Shown here piece after piece: positions 36,052 through 43,010 of a stretch of 64,000 bases of DNA. The stretch is from Sphingobacteriales bacterium JAD_PAG50586_3 (GTDB lineage Bacteria > Bacteroidota > Bacteroidia > CAMBQF01), in contig CP096135.1 of the NCBI GenBank assembly GCA_023213195.1, positions 2,724,842 through 2,788,841 of the forward strand. Reading direction: 5' to 3'. The translations under genes were made by a program, and so were the position numbers. The notes beneath the pieces are model-generated. The model was not told the DNA's origin. It ran no database searches and was given only the letters and a program-made list of their open reading frames with translations. How positions within the stretch are numbered: position 1 is the stretch's first letter; every line of letters begins with the position of its first letter.

Positions 36052-37422
36052 TTATACCACCCCGGCAATTTGTGCCACCCCTCCTACATTAGGAGGGGTG
36101 TTTATTGCCGAATTAAAATATTTCCAGTTGATGGGCTTGCAAAGCATTAGTATAGCCATTAGTAAAAATGGTATGGCTGCGGTTTTGTAGCGTACCAAGC
36201 CACCACTTACAGGGGTTGTAAAACCAATAATAAATAGCATTAGCAGTGAATACGAAATAAGAAACCAAAACACCGCAGGTTGTTCAATCCTGCGTTGGGC
36301 ATAGATAATAAATAGCAGGAGCAAAGCCAGCACCAGCAAGTTTTCCAGCGTAGCCATCAATATAAAAGGCTGCGGGGTAACTTTCATCGGTTCTATAAAA
36401 CTTAGTTTAATTATCTCGGGTATTTTAGCGGCAACATCGGCAGGGTAGGGGGTTACCTTATCAAAAAATAGTATCTCTTTAGCTTCGCCAAATATTGCCG
36501 ATTTAATGGCCTCGTCGCGTTTATCGCACAAGGTGTTTAGCGGGTTGTACTGTGGGGCAGCGTACAGAATAACTACCATTGCTAACATCATTACCATAAA
36601 CGTGTAAGCAAACTTGTAGCCGGCGTTTATCTTACCTGTTAATGCCCACAAGGTATACGCTACAATACCCGGCGCCATGGCTATGGCAACATAGTATTTA
36701 CACAGCACAATAAAAAAGAGCGATACTAATGCAACTGCTACATTCAGATAATAATTTGGCTTATTAAATACAGCAAAAAAGTTATAAATAAATAACCCTG
36801 TAAAGAAGATTAAAAGCCCTTCTTTAAGCACACCGCTTTGCCAGAATAATACTCCCGGAAGTAGGAATATCAACAATAATAATAGCTTTTCTTTCTGCTG
36901 ATAATATTGTGCTAATGCCCTGTATAAAGCTATACCGCCAATCAACCCTAAAAAGCACATAAACACTACGTGTACATATATATTCCCTTGAGAGAATATC
37001 ATTACTACGGCATTAAAGCGCGTTACCAGCCGGTTAGAGTTGAAGTAGTTGAAGTTTTTTACATTGATTAAATCCAGCCACTCGCCCGACTGTTCGTGCC
37101 AGTTTTTGGTATCATCAAGGTAATGGGTTAAGGTTGTATCGTTAGCGCCAATGCCGGTTACCAGTTTAGCATAGTCTGCAGGGCTTTCTTTTAATACATT
37201 GTAAATAACCTTGCCATCATCAAAATACTTATATATATCTGATGTTGACTTATCTGTATAATAGTAGGTGTAAACCAACGTAAGCCCTACGCCGGCAATA
37301 AGTTTCAGCGCAAATAAAAACAGGATGGTTTTAAAGCTAAGCCCGCTGTTACGGAAGAATTTTACACGACTGATAAGCCATATAAAAAGCGCAGTATAGA
37401 GTATGGGCAGGGCTATTATCAA
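36052..37422 (-). CDS. Polytopic membrane protein, paralogue of the 52.9-kb gene
   Basis: A 456-residue protein with about eleven membrane segments. Conserved with its paralogue: TYYYTDKSTSDIYKYFDDGK near residues 52-71, RFNAVVMIFSQGNIYVHVVF, LPGVLFWQSGVLKEGLL, CKYYVAIAMAPGIVAYTLW and GFTTPVSGGLVRYKTAAIPF. The layout (many helices, a large acidic loop after helix 2) resembles GT-C-type glycosyltransferases or O-antigen-type membrane proteins, but no catalytic signature is certain. The last residues (PPNVGGVAQIAGVV) are encoded by a class-2 repeat element, so the natural end was probably replaced. Confidence 0.7.
   Translation of the reverse strand: MIIALPILYTALFIWLISRVKFFRNSGLSFKTILFLFALKLIAGVGLTLVYTYYYTDKSTSDIYKYFDDGKVIYNVLKESPADYAKLVTGIGANDTTLTHYLDDTKNWHEQSGEWLDLINVKNFNYFNSNRLVTRFNAVVMIFSQGNIYVHVVFMCFLGLIGGIALYRALAQYYQQKEKLLLLLIFLLPGVLFWQSGVLKEGLLIFFTGLFIYNFFAVFNKPNYYLNVAVALVSLFFIVLCKYYVAIAMAPGIVAYTLWALTGKINAGYKFAYTFMVMMLAMVVILYAAPQYNPLNTLCDKRDEAIKSAIFGEAKEILFFDKVTPYPADVAAKIPEIIKLSFIEPMKVTPQPFILMATLENLLVLALLLLFIIYAQRRIEQPAVFWFLISYSLLMLFIIGFTTPVSGGLVRYKTAAIPFLLMAILMLCKPINWKYFNSAINTPPNVGGVAQIAGVV
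36057..36100 (+). repeat. Class-2 hairpin element overlapping a gene end
   Basis: CCACCCC, hairpin GGCA / TGCC (loop ATTTG, 36064-36076), then ACCCCTCCT-ACA-TTAGGAGGGGT. It overlaps the 3' end of the minus-strand membrane gene. It is the close relative of the copy at 47075-47118 (GGCA / TGCC, loop CTGCG). Confidence 0.75.
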
Positions 37423-37476
37423 AGTGGGGTAAATATAGGATGTTTATAGTAACGTAAATAATAGGCATATTTGCAC

Positions 37477-38061
37477 ATGATTGATTTAAATGAAGATTTT
37501 TGGAGCAACCGATACCGCGAAGGTACTGATGCATGGGATTTAGGAGCCCCGTCAACCCCGTTGAAAGAGTATATTGATGGACTTACAGATAAATCGTTGA
37601 AAATATTGATACCAGGTGCAGGTAACTCTCATGAAGCTGAATATTTATGGGCTTTAGGCTTTACCAATACTCATGTTATAGACCTTGCTAAAGAGCCTTT
37701 GGAGAACTTAAAAACAAGGGCAATTGGGTTTCCTGACAACCAAGCCATACAGGGCGATTTTTTTGAGCATACAGGTGAGTATGATTTGGTATTGGAGCAA
37801 ACTTTTTTTGTGCAATTAGTCCAACGCTAAGGGCAGATTATGCTAAGGCAAATGGCTACTATTATTAAATCCGGTGGTAAGCTGGCGGGTGTATTATTTA
37901 ATGCCCCAATGAATGCCGACCACCCACCTTTTGGAGGTACGGCTGATGAATATAAAACCTATTTTGACCTCTATTTTGATTATAGTATTTACGAGACTTG
38001 CCGAAATAGCATAGACCGCCGCATGGGTACAGAGTGGTTTATAGAGTTGGTTAGGAAATAA
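37477..38061 (+). CDS. SAM-dependent methyltransferase, thiopurine-methyltransferase type (two frameshifts)
   Basis: About 194 residues when joined. FWSNRYREGTDAWDLGAPST, ILIPGAGNSHEAEYL (SAM-binding) and EYDLVLEQTFF are TPMT-family signatures. Near 37812 a lost T in a T6 run breaks the frame; restored it reads FFCAISPTLRADYAK, which is the expected family sequence. A second compensating indel near 37850 leads into QMATIIKSGGKLAGVLF and on to 38061. Members methylate thiols, selenols or halides. A near-consensus CATATTTG box lies just before the ATG. Confidence 0.8.
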
Positions 38062-38078
38062 AAAAGGGGAGATAAAAA

Positions 38079-38116
38079 CCTCCCCCGTCCTTTGGACACC
38101 CCCTCCGAGAGGGGGA
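38079..38116 (+). repeat. Class-2 hairpin element
   Basis: CCTCCCCC, hairpin GTCC / GGAC (loop TTT, 38087-38097), then ACCCCCTC-CGA-GAGGGGG. It lies between the convergent methyltransferase and alpha-oxoamine synthase genes and may also stop transcription. Confidence 0.75.
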
Positions 38117-38131
38117 CAAAAAATTATTTAA

Positions 38132-39376
38132 TTATACAGCCAATATACTTTCTGTTTGGTATTCTCCGCTGGTAAGTTTGGTGCGGATAGCCTTAAATGC
38201 ATCAATGGTAAAGGTTACATCTTCCAACGTATGTACCGCGGTTGGTATAAGGCGTAAAATAATCATGCCTTTAGGTATAACAGGGTATACAACCATAGAG
38301 CAGAATACACCGTAGTTTTCGCGCAGGTCGTAAATAAGGTTAGTAGCCTCGGGTATGGTGCCGTTTAAGTAAACCGGTGTAACAGGCGATGAAGTATCAC
38401 CAATATTGAAACCGGCTTCGGTTAGGCCGCCTTGCAGGGCGTTAACAATGGTCCACAGCTTTTCTTTTAACTCGGGGTGCTTGCGCATCATATCTAAACG
38501 CTTTAAGGCACCAATAACCATAGGCATTGGCAGGGCTTTAGCGTATATCTGGCTGCGCATGTTGTAGCGGAAATAATCAATAATGGCTTTGTCTGATGCT
38601 AAGAAACCACCTACACCGGCAAATGATTTGGCAAAGGTGCCAAAGTACACGTCAATCTCGTCTTGTACACCTTGCTCTTCACCCGTACCTGCACCGGTTT
38701 TACCCATGGTGCCAAGGCCGTGGGCATCGTCTACCAACAAACGGAACTTGAATTTTTTCTTTAACTCAACAATTTCTTTCAGTTTGCCTTGGTCGCCTCG
38801 CATACCAAAAACACCCTCGGTAATAACAAGTATTGCACCGCCGGTTTCTTCAACAAGTTTAGTGGCACGTTCCAGTTGCTTTTCGCAGTTGGCAATATCG
38901 TTATGGGGGAAAACAAAGCGTTTGCCCATGTGCAGGCGTACACCATCTATAATACATGCGTGACTTTCAGAGTCGTATACAATAACATCGTGGCGGTCTA
39001 CCAAAGCATCAATAGCCGATACCATAGCCTGGTAGCCGAAGTTAACCAACAGGGCATCTTCTTTGCTTACAAAGGCAGCTATTTCGCGCTCAAATTGTTC
39101 GTGAAAATCGGTGTTGCCACTCATCATACGGGCACCCATAGGGTAACCCATACCGTATTTGGCTGCCGCATCGGCATCAACGGCACGCACCTCGGGGTTG
39201 TTAGCCAAACCAAGGTAGTTATTCAAGCTCCAGTTAAGTAAGGTTTTACCGCGGAACTCCATGCGTGGGCCAATTTCGCCCGATAGTTTTGGGAAGGTAT
39301 AGTAATGGTGGGCTTCTTTGGCGTGCATGCCCAGCGGGCCCATGTTTGCTTTTACTTTGTCAAATAAATCTTTCAT
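38132..39376 (-). CDS. Alpha-oxoamine synthase (PLP-dependent acyltransferase)
   Basis: A 414-residue fold-type I PLP enzyme. LNWSLNNYLGLANNPEV, YDSESHACIIDGVRLH (H139 stacks on PLP), LLVDDAHGLGTMG (D217, H219) and YFGTFAKSFAGVGGF with the PLP lysine K250 are all present. It belongs to the serine palmitoyltransferase / 2-amino-3-oxobutyrate ligase superfamily. It is the type found widely in Bacteroidota beside true serine palmitoyltransferase; a cysteate acyltransferase for sulfonolipids is one candidate role, suggested also by comA at 7.1 kb. The substrate is not proven by sequence. A TATTTTTG box precedes the gene. Confidence 0.82.
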   Translation of the reverse strand: MKDLFDKVKANMGPLGMHAKEAHHYYTFPKLSGEIGPRMEFRGKTLLNWSLNNYLGLANNPEVRAVDADAAAKYGMGYPMGARMMSGNTDFHEQFEREIAAFVSKEDALLVNFGYQAMVSAIDALVDRHDVIVYDSESHACIIDGVRLHMGKRFVFPHNDIANCEKQLERATKLVEETGGAILVITEGVFGMRGDQGKLKEIVELKKKFKFRLLVDDAHGLGTMGKTGAGTGEEQGVQDEIDVYFGTFAKSFAGVGGFLASDKAIIDYFRYNMRSQIYAKALPMPMVIGALKRLDMMRKHPELKEKLWTIVNALQGGLTEAGFNIGDTSSPVTPVYLNGTIPEATNLIYDLRENYGVFCSMVVYPVIPKGMIILRLIPTAVHTLEDVTFTIDAFKAIRTKLTSGEYQTESILAV

Positions 39377-39404
39377 TCTAAATATAATTTATACGCCGCA
39401 AAAA

Positions 39405-39527
39405 TAAGCATTTTTACTGATTAGCTGATTAGCAAATAGGCTGATTAGCTGATTGCCTTACCAGAGTAGTATGTTGAGCCTATGTCTATAAATAATCAGC
39501 TAATAAGCTAATCAACGCATCAGCTAA
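39405..39527. repeat. AT-rich iterated AATCAGCTAATC repeats
   Basis: Several imperfect iterations of TGATTAGCTGATTAG and AATCAGCTAATAAGC occur in both orientations upstream of the alpha-oxoamine synthase promoter. Related iterations precede the promoters of fabG (42.09 kb) and the hydroxyacyl-CoA dehydrogenase gene (59.9 kb). Confidence 0.6.
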
Positions 39528-39927
39528 TTATTTAGCCCTCATCCTGTTATTCTTAGGATTATGTTCCAGTTCAGCTAAATCCAGTTCTTCCATCAATGGT
39601 GGAATGTATACCCCAAAGCGGCCACGAAGCCCTTTTTTAAGCCATACCAGCCACCTACAGGATTGCTTTCGCTGCGGCCCCAGGCTTCAACCGTGCCCTC
39701 TTTAACAGGCTTTTGTTCATCGGCACCGCCAAGCTCCATCCAGTCGCCGTGCTGTTTAAGCATAGTATGAAGGTCGGCCAATGCCTTGTAATCGTAATGC
39801 AGAACAGTTTTACCCACGGTGCATACTATAATGTCTTTACCGTCTTTGGTGTCCTTATACATTTCGTATTCCGATGTACCCGGAGGGGTTTTCAGTTTCA
39901 GGGATCTTCTTTTGTGCCGTTTGCCAT
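39528..39927 (-). CDS. Conserved small protein, unknown function (two frameshifts)
   Basis: About 133 residues when joined: MANGTK at 39927, a lost base near 39905, then LKLKTPPGTSEYEMYKDT, KTVLHYDYKALADLHTMLKQ, HGDWMELGGADEQKPVKEG and WGRSESNPVGGWYGLKKG. A second lost base near 39622 (C/T-rich run) leads to LRGRFGVYIPPLMEELDL and HNPKNNRMRAK-stop at 39528. The sequence is highly conserved-looking (Gly/Trp-rich, basic ends), and I recognise it as a Bacteroidota-restricted family without known function. The basic tails suggest nucleic-acid contact, which is a guess. Confidence 0.68.
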
Positions 39928-40023
39928 TTTCTTTCCAATTAGCGAATTAGATAATATGATAATGAGCGAATGTAAAATAATTATAGCTGAAAACAAATAA
40001 GTATAGAGAGTTGTATTATAAGC

Positions 40024-40467
40024 ATGAAAATACCGGCATACATAGAAACAACAACAGCGCAAAATATAGGACGCATTACCCTTGGGCTGTTTATGCTTGC
40101 GGCCGGTATAGGCCACTTAACATTTGCCCGCACGGCTTTTCAGGCGCAAGTGCCCAACTGGGTGCCGTTTTTTAGTAAAGACTTTGTGGTAGTAGCATCG
40201 GGCTATGTAGAAATTGCCCTGGCACTTAGCCTGCTGTTTTTAAAAAGCAAACGCGTGTATGTGGGTATATTTTTAGGGATATTTTTTATACTGATATTCC
40301 CCGGAAATATTGAGCAATACACACTGCAAAAAGATATGACGGGCCTTGATACCGATGCTAAACGGTTGGGTAGGTTGTTCTTTCAACCCCTGCTGGTTTA
40401 CTTAGCGCTTTGGAGTACAGGCGCTGTAAAAGCACTGAGATTAAAATTCAAAATGCAGAATTCATAA
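40024..40467 (+). CDS. DoxX-like membrane protein
   Basis: A 147-residue protein with four membrane segments (about 18-38, 56-76, 80-98, 120-140). GRITLGLFMLAAGIGHLTFA and RTAFQAQVPNWVPFF match the DoxX/DUF4870-like group found in Bacteroidota, in which the first helix carries a conserved His. The role in the family is unclear; a quinone- or redox-linked membrane function is often proposed. AT-rich iterations (GAATTAGATAATATGATAAT) lie upstream. Confidence 0.72.
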   Translation: MKIPAYIETTTAQNIGRITLGLFMLAAGIGHLTFARTAFQAQVPNWVPFFSKDFVVVASGYVEIALALSLLFLKSKRVYVGIFLGIFFILIFPGNIEQYTLQKDMTGLDTDAKRLGRLFFQPLLVYLALWSTGAVKALRLKFKMQNS

Positions 40468-40521
40468 TTAAAAGAACGCACTTGTTACCATTATGAATTT
40501 TGCATTATGCATTATGAATTA

Positions 40522-41313
40522 TCAGCCAATTTGCCCACTAACCCTGTTGTAAATTTTCTCTGGTTTCCATGCCCGTTCTTTGCCCAGGCGCATACGCTTA
40601 GCGGTAATGGTTTCTTTATAATTCAACCCTTTCAAAAACTCATGCACAGCGGTATTTACTAGGGGGATAATTGTTAATCCATTTGTTTTAAGGCGCAGCT
40701 TAATAAAATGTAAGCCTACTGTGGGGTTATTGGCAACTATAACACCCTCGCCCATAGTGGGGAAGTAATAGCCCTCAATAGTTCCGTTTTCATCCCAGAC
40801 CAAAGCCTTTTCCCAATGCTGGCTAAGGCGGGTAATGCGGTCTTCGCCAAAGGTGTCTATATCAAAATTGTAAACTACAGTTTTATCTTTTTCTTCTAAA
40901 GGGCGTATGTAAGTGGTATCGTATTCCAGTTGCTGCGGTTCGCCTTGCAGCCATACATAGTTCATTTCCTCTACAAAGCCCAGCTTGCGGTATACCGGTT
41001 GCCCCATGGGTGTGGCTACAAGGTATATGGTTTCAAAATCAGCCAAAATATCTACCAGACTTTGGGTGATAAAAGCACCTACGCCCTTCTTTCTATGTCC
41101 GGGGTGGGTAACAATATGCGCCAGCCATGCAGTGTCTTTATGGCGAATGGTAGCCCCAACACCTACCATGGTATTTCCCTCCATAATCTTAATTGGCGAG
41201 CATTGCGGCGAGTTTAAGTAATACTCGTAATGCGGGGTAATATCTTGCCAGTCGGGAGGTTGGAGGGTGGAGAGGAGTGGTAAATCGGCGACGGTGAAAG
41301 GGAGGGATTGCAT
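40522..41313 (-). CDS. GNAT-family N-acetyltransferase
   Basis: A 263-residue protein with two GNAT-like halves. The N-terminal half has the acetyl-CoA loop AHIVTHPGHRKKGVGAFITQ (motif A, R/Q-x-x-G-x-G/A) and YLVATPMGQPVYRKLGF. The C-terminal half (YYFPTMGEGVIVANNPTVG) is a degenerate repeat typical of two-domain GNATs in this phylum. Substrate unknown. AT-rich inverted sequences flank the gene at both ends (near 40450-40520 and 41340-41390). Confidence 0.82.
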   Translation of the reverse strand: MQSLPFTVADLPLLSTLQPPDWQDITPHYEYYLNSPQCSPIKIMEGNTMVGVGATIRHKDTAWLAHIVTHPGHRKKGVGAFITQSLVDILADFETIYLVATPMGQPVYRKLGFVEEMNYVWLQGEPQQLEYDTTYIRPLEEKDKTVVYNFDIDTFGEDRITRLSQHWEKALVWDENGTIEGYYFPTMGEGVIVANNPTVGLHFIKLRLKTNGLTIIPLVNTAVHEFLKGLNYKETITAKRMRLGKERAWKPEKIYNRVSGQIG

Positions 41314-41382
41314 TTTGCTAAATTAGATAATTAGCGAATGAGATAATAAGATAATGGTAATTCAAAATGCATAATGCAAAAT

Positions 41383-41697
41383 TCAGAATTTGCTAAGTAA
41401 ACGTTGTAACCAAGACTCTTTAATTGCTTCATCAAACCTATCTGCTAGTATAAGATATTCATCACCCCAACCGTTAGACATTGCAAGCTCCTGAAAAGTT
41501 GCTGTTGGTGCAAAACGGTATCTAAGTTCATTAATAACAGCCTTGTCCTTTCTTTTTACACCTTGAATGCTATTATCTATCATATTTAATAATTCTTCTA
41601 CAGTATCAAAAGGCGTCCACGTCACATCTGTGTCAGGGTTTATCTTACTTCTGATAATTGTGAGTATTTTTATTATTTCTGAATGCTTCTCTTTCAC
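41383..41697 (-). CDS. Small helical protein of unknown function
   Basis: A 104-residue, mainly helical protein (HSEIIKILTIIRSKINPDTD, DTVEELLNMIDNSIQG, ELRYRFAPTATFQELAMSNG). Charged, no signal peptide or membrane helix. Not recognised. It stands alone between the acetyltransferase gene and a repeat-rich intergenic stretch, and its lower GC than the acetyltransferase could hint at separate origin. Confidence 0.55.
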   Translation of the reverse strand: MKEKHSEIIKILTIIRSKINPDTDVTWTPFDTVEELLNMIDNSIQGVKRKDKAVINELRYRFAPTATFQELAMSNGWGDEYLILADRFDEAIKESWLQRLLSKF

Positions 41698-41773
41698 TAC
41701 CTCAATATACTACAAAACTTAAAAAGGCATTGACTTTTTGATAATTTTTAAGTGTGCCAATGGTGAGATATTC

Positions 41774-41829
41774 AGCTCTGCGCTTTGCATTGCAAAGCTT
41801 GTAGTCCTGCCTACGCAGGAATGACGATT
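41774..41829 (+). repeat. 56-bp dispersed repeat, inverted partner at 45321-45376
   Basis: Two hairpins: CTTTGCA-T-TGCAAAG (41783-41797) and TCCTGC-CTAC-GCAGGA (41805-41820), then ATGACGATT. The reverse complement recurs at 45321-45376 with only a few changes, two of which (TCCTGC to TCCCGC, GCAGGA to GCGGGA) are paired in the stem. Confidence 0.8.
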
Positions 41830-41880
41830 AGCCTAATTAATTTATAGAGCTTATTTATTAGTGTGTGGATAGTGCGGTTT

Positions 41881-42017
41881 TGCGTTAGCGATGGTAGCGG
41901 CAGCTCTCGCCTGAGGCGAGACGAGCCGAAGACGGACTACAGCGGACAGCGCGACGTAAAGTAGGCTTGCAGACACTTTACGAAACGCCCAGATCCTGAA
42001 ACAAGTTCAGGATGACG
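41881..42017 (+). repeat. Hairpin cluster (structured element)
   Basis: Begins GCGTTAGCGATGGTAGCGGC and continues through three hairpins: CTCGCC-TGA-GGCGAG (41906-41920), CGTAAAGT / ACTTTACG (41955-41982) and CCTGAA-ACAAG-TTCAGG (41995-42011) followed by ATGAC. The segment between the first two (CTACAGCGGACAGCGCGACG) resembles sequence I have seen repeated in other Bacteroidota genomes. No ORF of note. Confidence 0.6.
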
Positions 42018-42127
42018 GTCTCTGAGGTATATGGGAGAGTTGTTTCCTGTTTTGAAACGGTTGTGTGCTATTAACATCTGTTTTTTAAAACATTAGCTAA
42101 TTAGCTAATCAACCAATCAGCTAATCT

Positions 42128-42135
42128 TTATATTT
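42128..42135 (+). promoter_or_regulatory. fabG -7 promoter box
   Basis: TATATTTG lies only 6 bases before the fabG ATG, so the transcript would be leaderless or nearly so. AGCTAATC iterations lie directly upstream. Confidence 0.55.
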
Positions 42136-42141
42136 GCACTT

Positions 42142-42893
42142 ATGGCAAAACTATTAGAAGGCAAAGTAGCGCTGGTTACGGGCGCATCGCGCGGTATAGG
42201 CCGCGGTATAGCTAACAAGTTAGCAGAGCATGGCGCAACGGTATGTTTTACGTACCTATCGTCGGTAGAGAAAGGACAGGAGCTTGAGAACGAACTGAAA
42301 GCCCAAGGGGTAAACGCTAAGGGTTTTAGGTCTGATGCATCGGATATGAAGCAGGCCGAGGAGTTGATTACCGCCATAGCTGCCGAGTTTGGCACTATTG
42401 ATGTGGTAGTTAACAACGCCGGCATTACCCGCGACAACCTATTGATGCGCATGAGCGAAGAACAATGGGACGAAGTAATCCGCATAAACTTAAAATCGGT
42501 TTTTAACGTTACAAAGGCCGTGCAAAGGCCAATGCTTAAACAACGGTCGGGCAGTATTATCAATATTAGCTCTGTTGTAGGGCGTAGCGGTAATGCAGGC
42601 CAGGCCAACTATGCGGCATCTAAAGCAGGTATGCTTGGCTTTACCAAAAGCATAGCCCGCGAACTTGGCAGCCGCAGCATACGTTGCAATGCTGTTTGTC
42701 CCGGTTTTATTGAGACCGAAATGACGGGCGAGCTGGATAGCAAAATGACCGATGCATGGGTGGAGCAAATCCCCTAAAGCGCATGGGCACTGCCGATGAT
42801 GTTGCCAATTTGGTGTTGTTTTTAGCGTCGGACCTTTCGGCGTATATTACAGGCCAAACCATTAATGTTGATGGGGGGATGCAGACTATATAA
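42142..42893 (+). CDS. fabG: 3-oxoacyl-[ACP] reductase FabG (one frameshift)
   Basis: About 249 residues when joined. It reduces 3-oxoacyl-ACP with NADPH in fatty acid synthesis. GASRGIG (12-18), NNAGITRD, the active-site Ser in IINISSVVG and YAASKAG (Tyr and Lys) are intact. The frame stops early at EQIP; adding one C to the C4 run near 42773 restores [20 protein letters not shown] and runs to [13 protein letters not shown] at 42893. The housekeeping nature of the gene makes a sequencing indel the best explanation. A class-1 element starts 2 bases after the stop. Confidence 0.92.
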
Positions 42894-42895
42894 GG

Positions 42896-42983
42896 CCTCA
42901 CTCCCGGCCCCTCTCCAAAAGAGAGGGGGCAAAAAATTTTAAAGTCCCTCTCTCCTTCGGGGAGAGGGATTTAGGGAGTGGGG
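42896..42983 (+). repeat. Class-1 two-hairpin element (88 bp)
   Basis: Outer inverted ends CCTCACTCCC and GGGAGTGGGG enclose two hairpins: GCCCCTCTC-CAAAA-GAGAGGGGGC and TCCCTCTCTCC-TTCG-GGGAGAGGGA. The overall fold is a three-way junction. The outer stem differs from the 34987 copy (CACTCC against CACCCC), with the partner strand changed to match (GGAGTG against GGGGTG). Confidence 0.82.
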
Positions 42984-43010
42984 CTGTTAATTTTTAAAGA
43001 ATAACATATT

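Larger units (their letters stand above)
41698..42141. other. Intergenic region with structured repeats
   Basis: 444 bases without a gene. It holds the inverted dispersed repeat at 41774-41829, the hairpin cluster at 41881-42017, AT-rich AGCTAATC iterations at about 42090-42127 and the fabG promoter. Confidence 0.65.

Noticed and set aside
40448..41393. AT-rich inverted sequences (ATTATGAATTTTGCATTATG type) around the acetyltransferase gene as attachment sites
   Set aside because: They are low-complexity and imperfect, with no integrase nearby.
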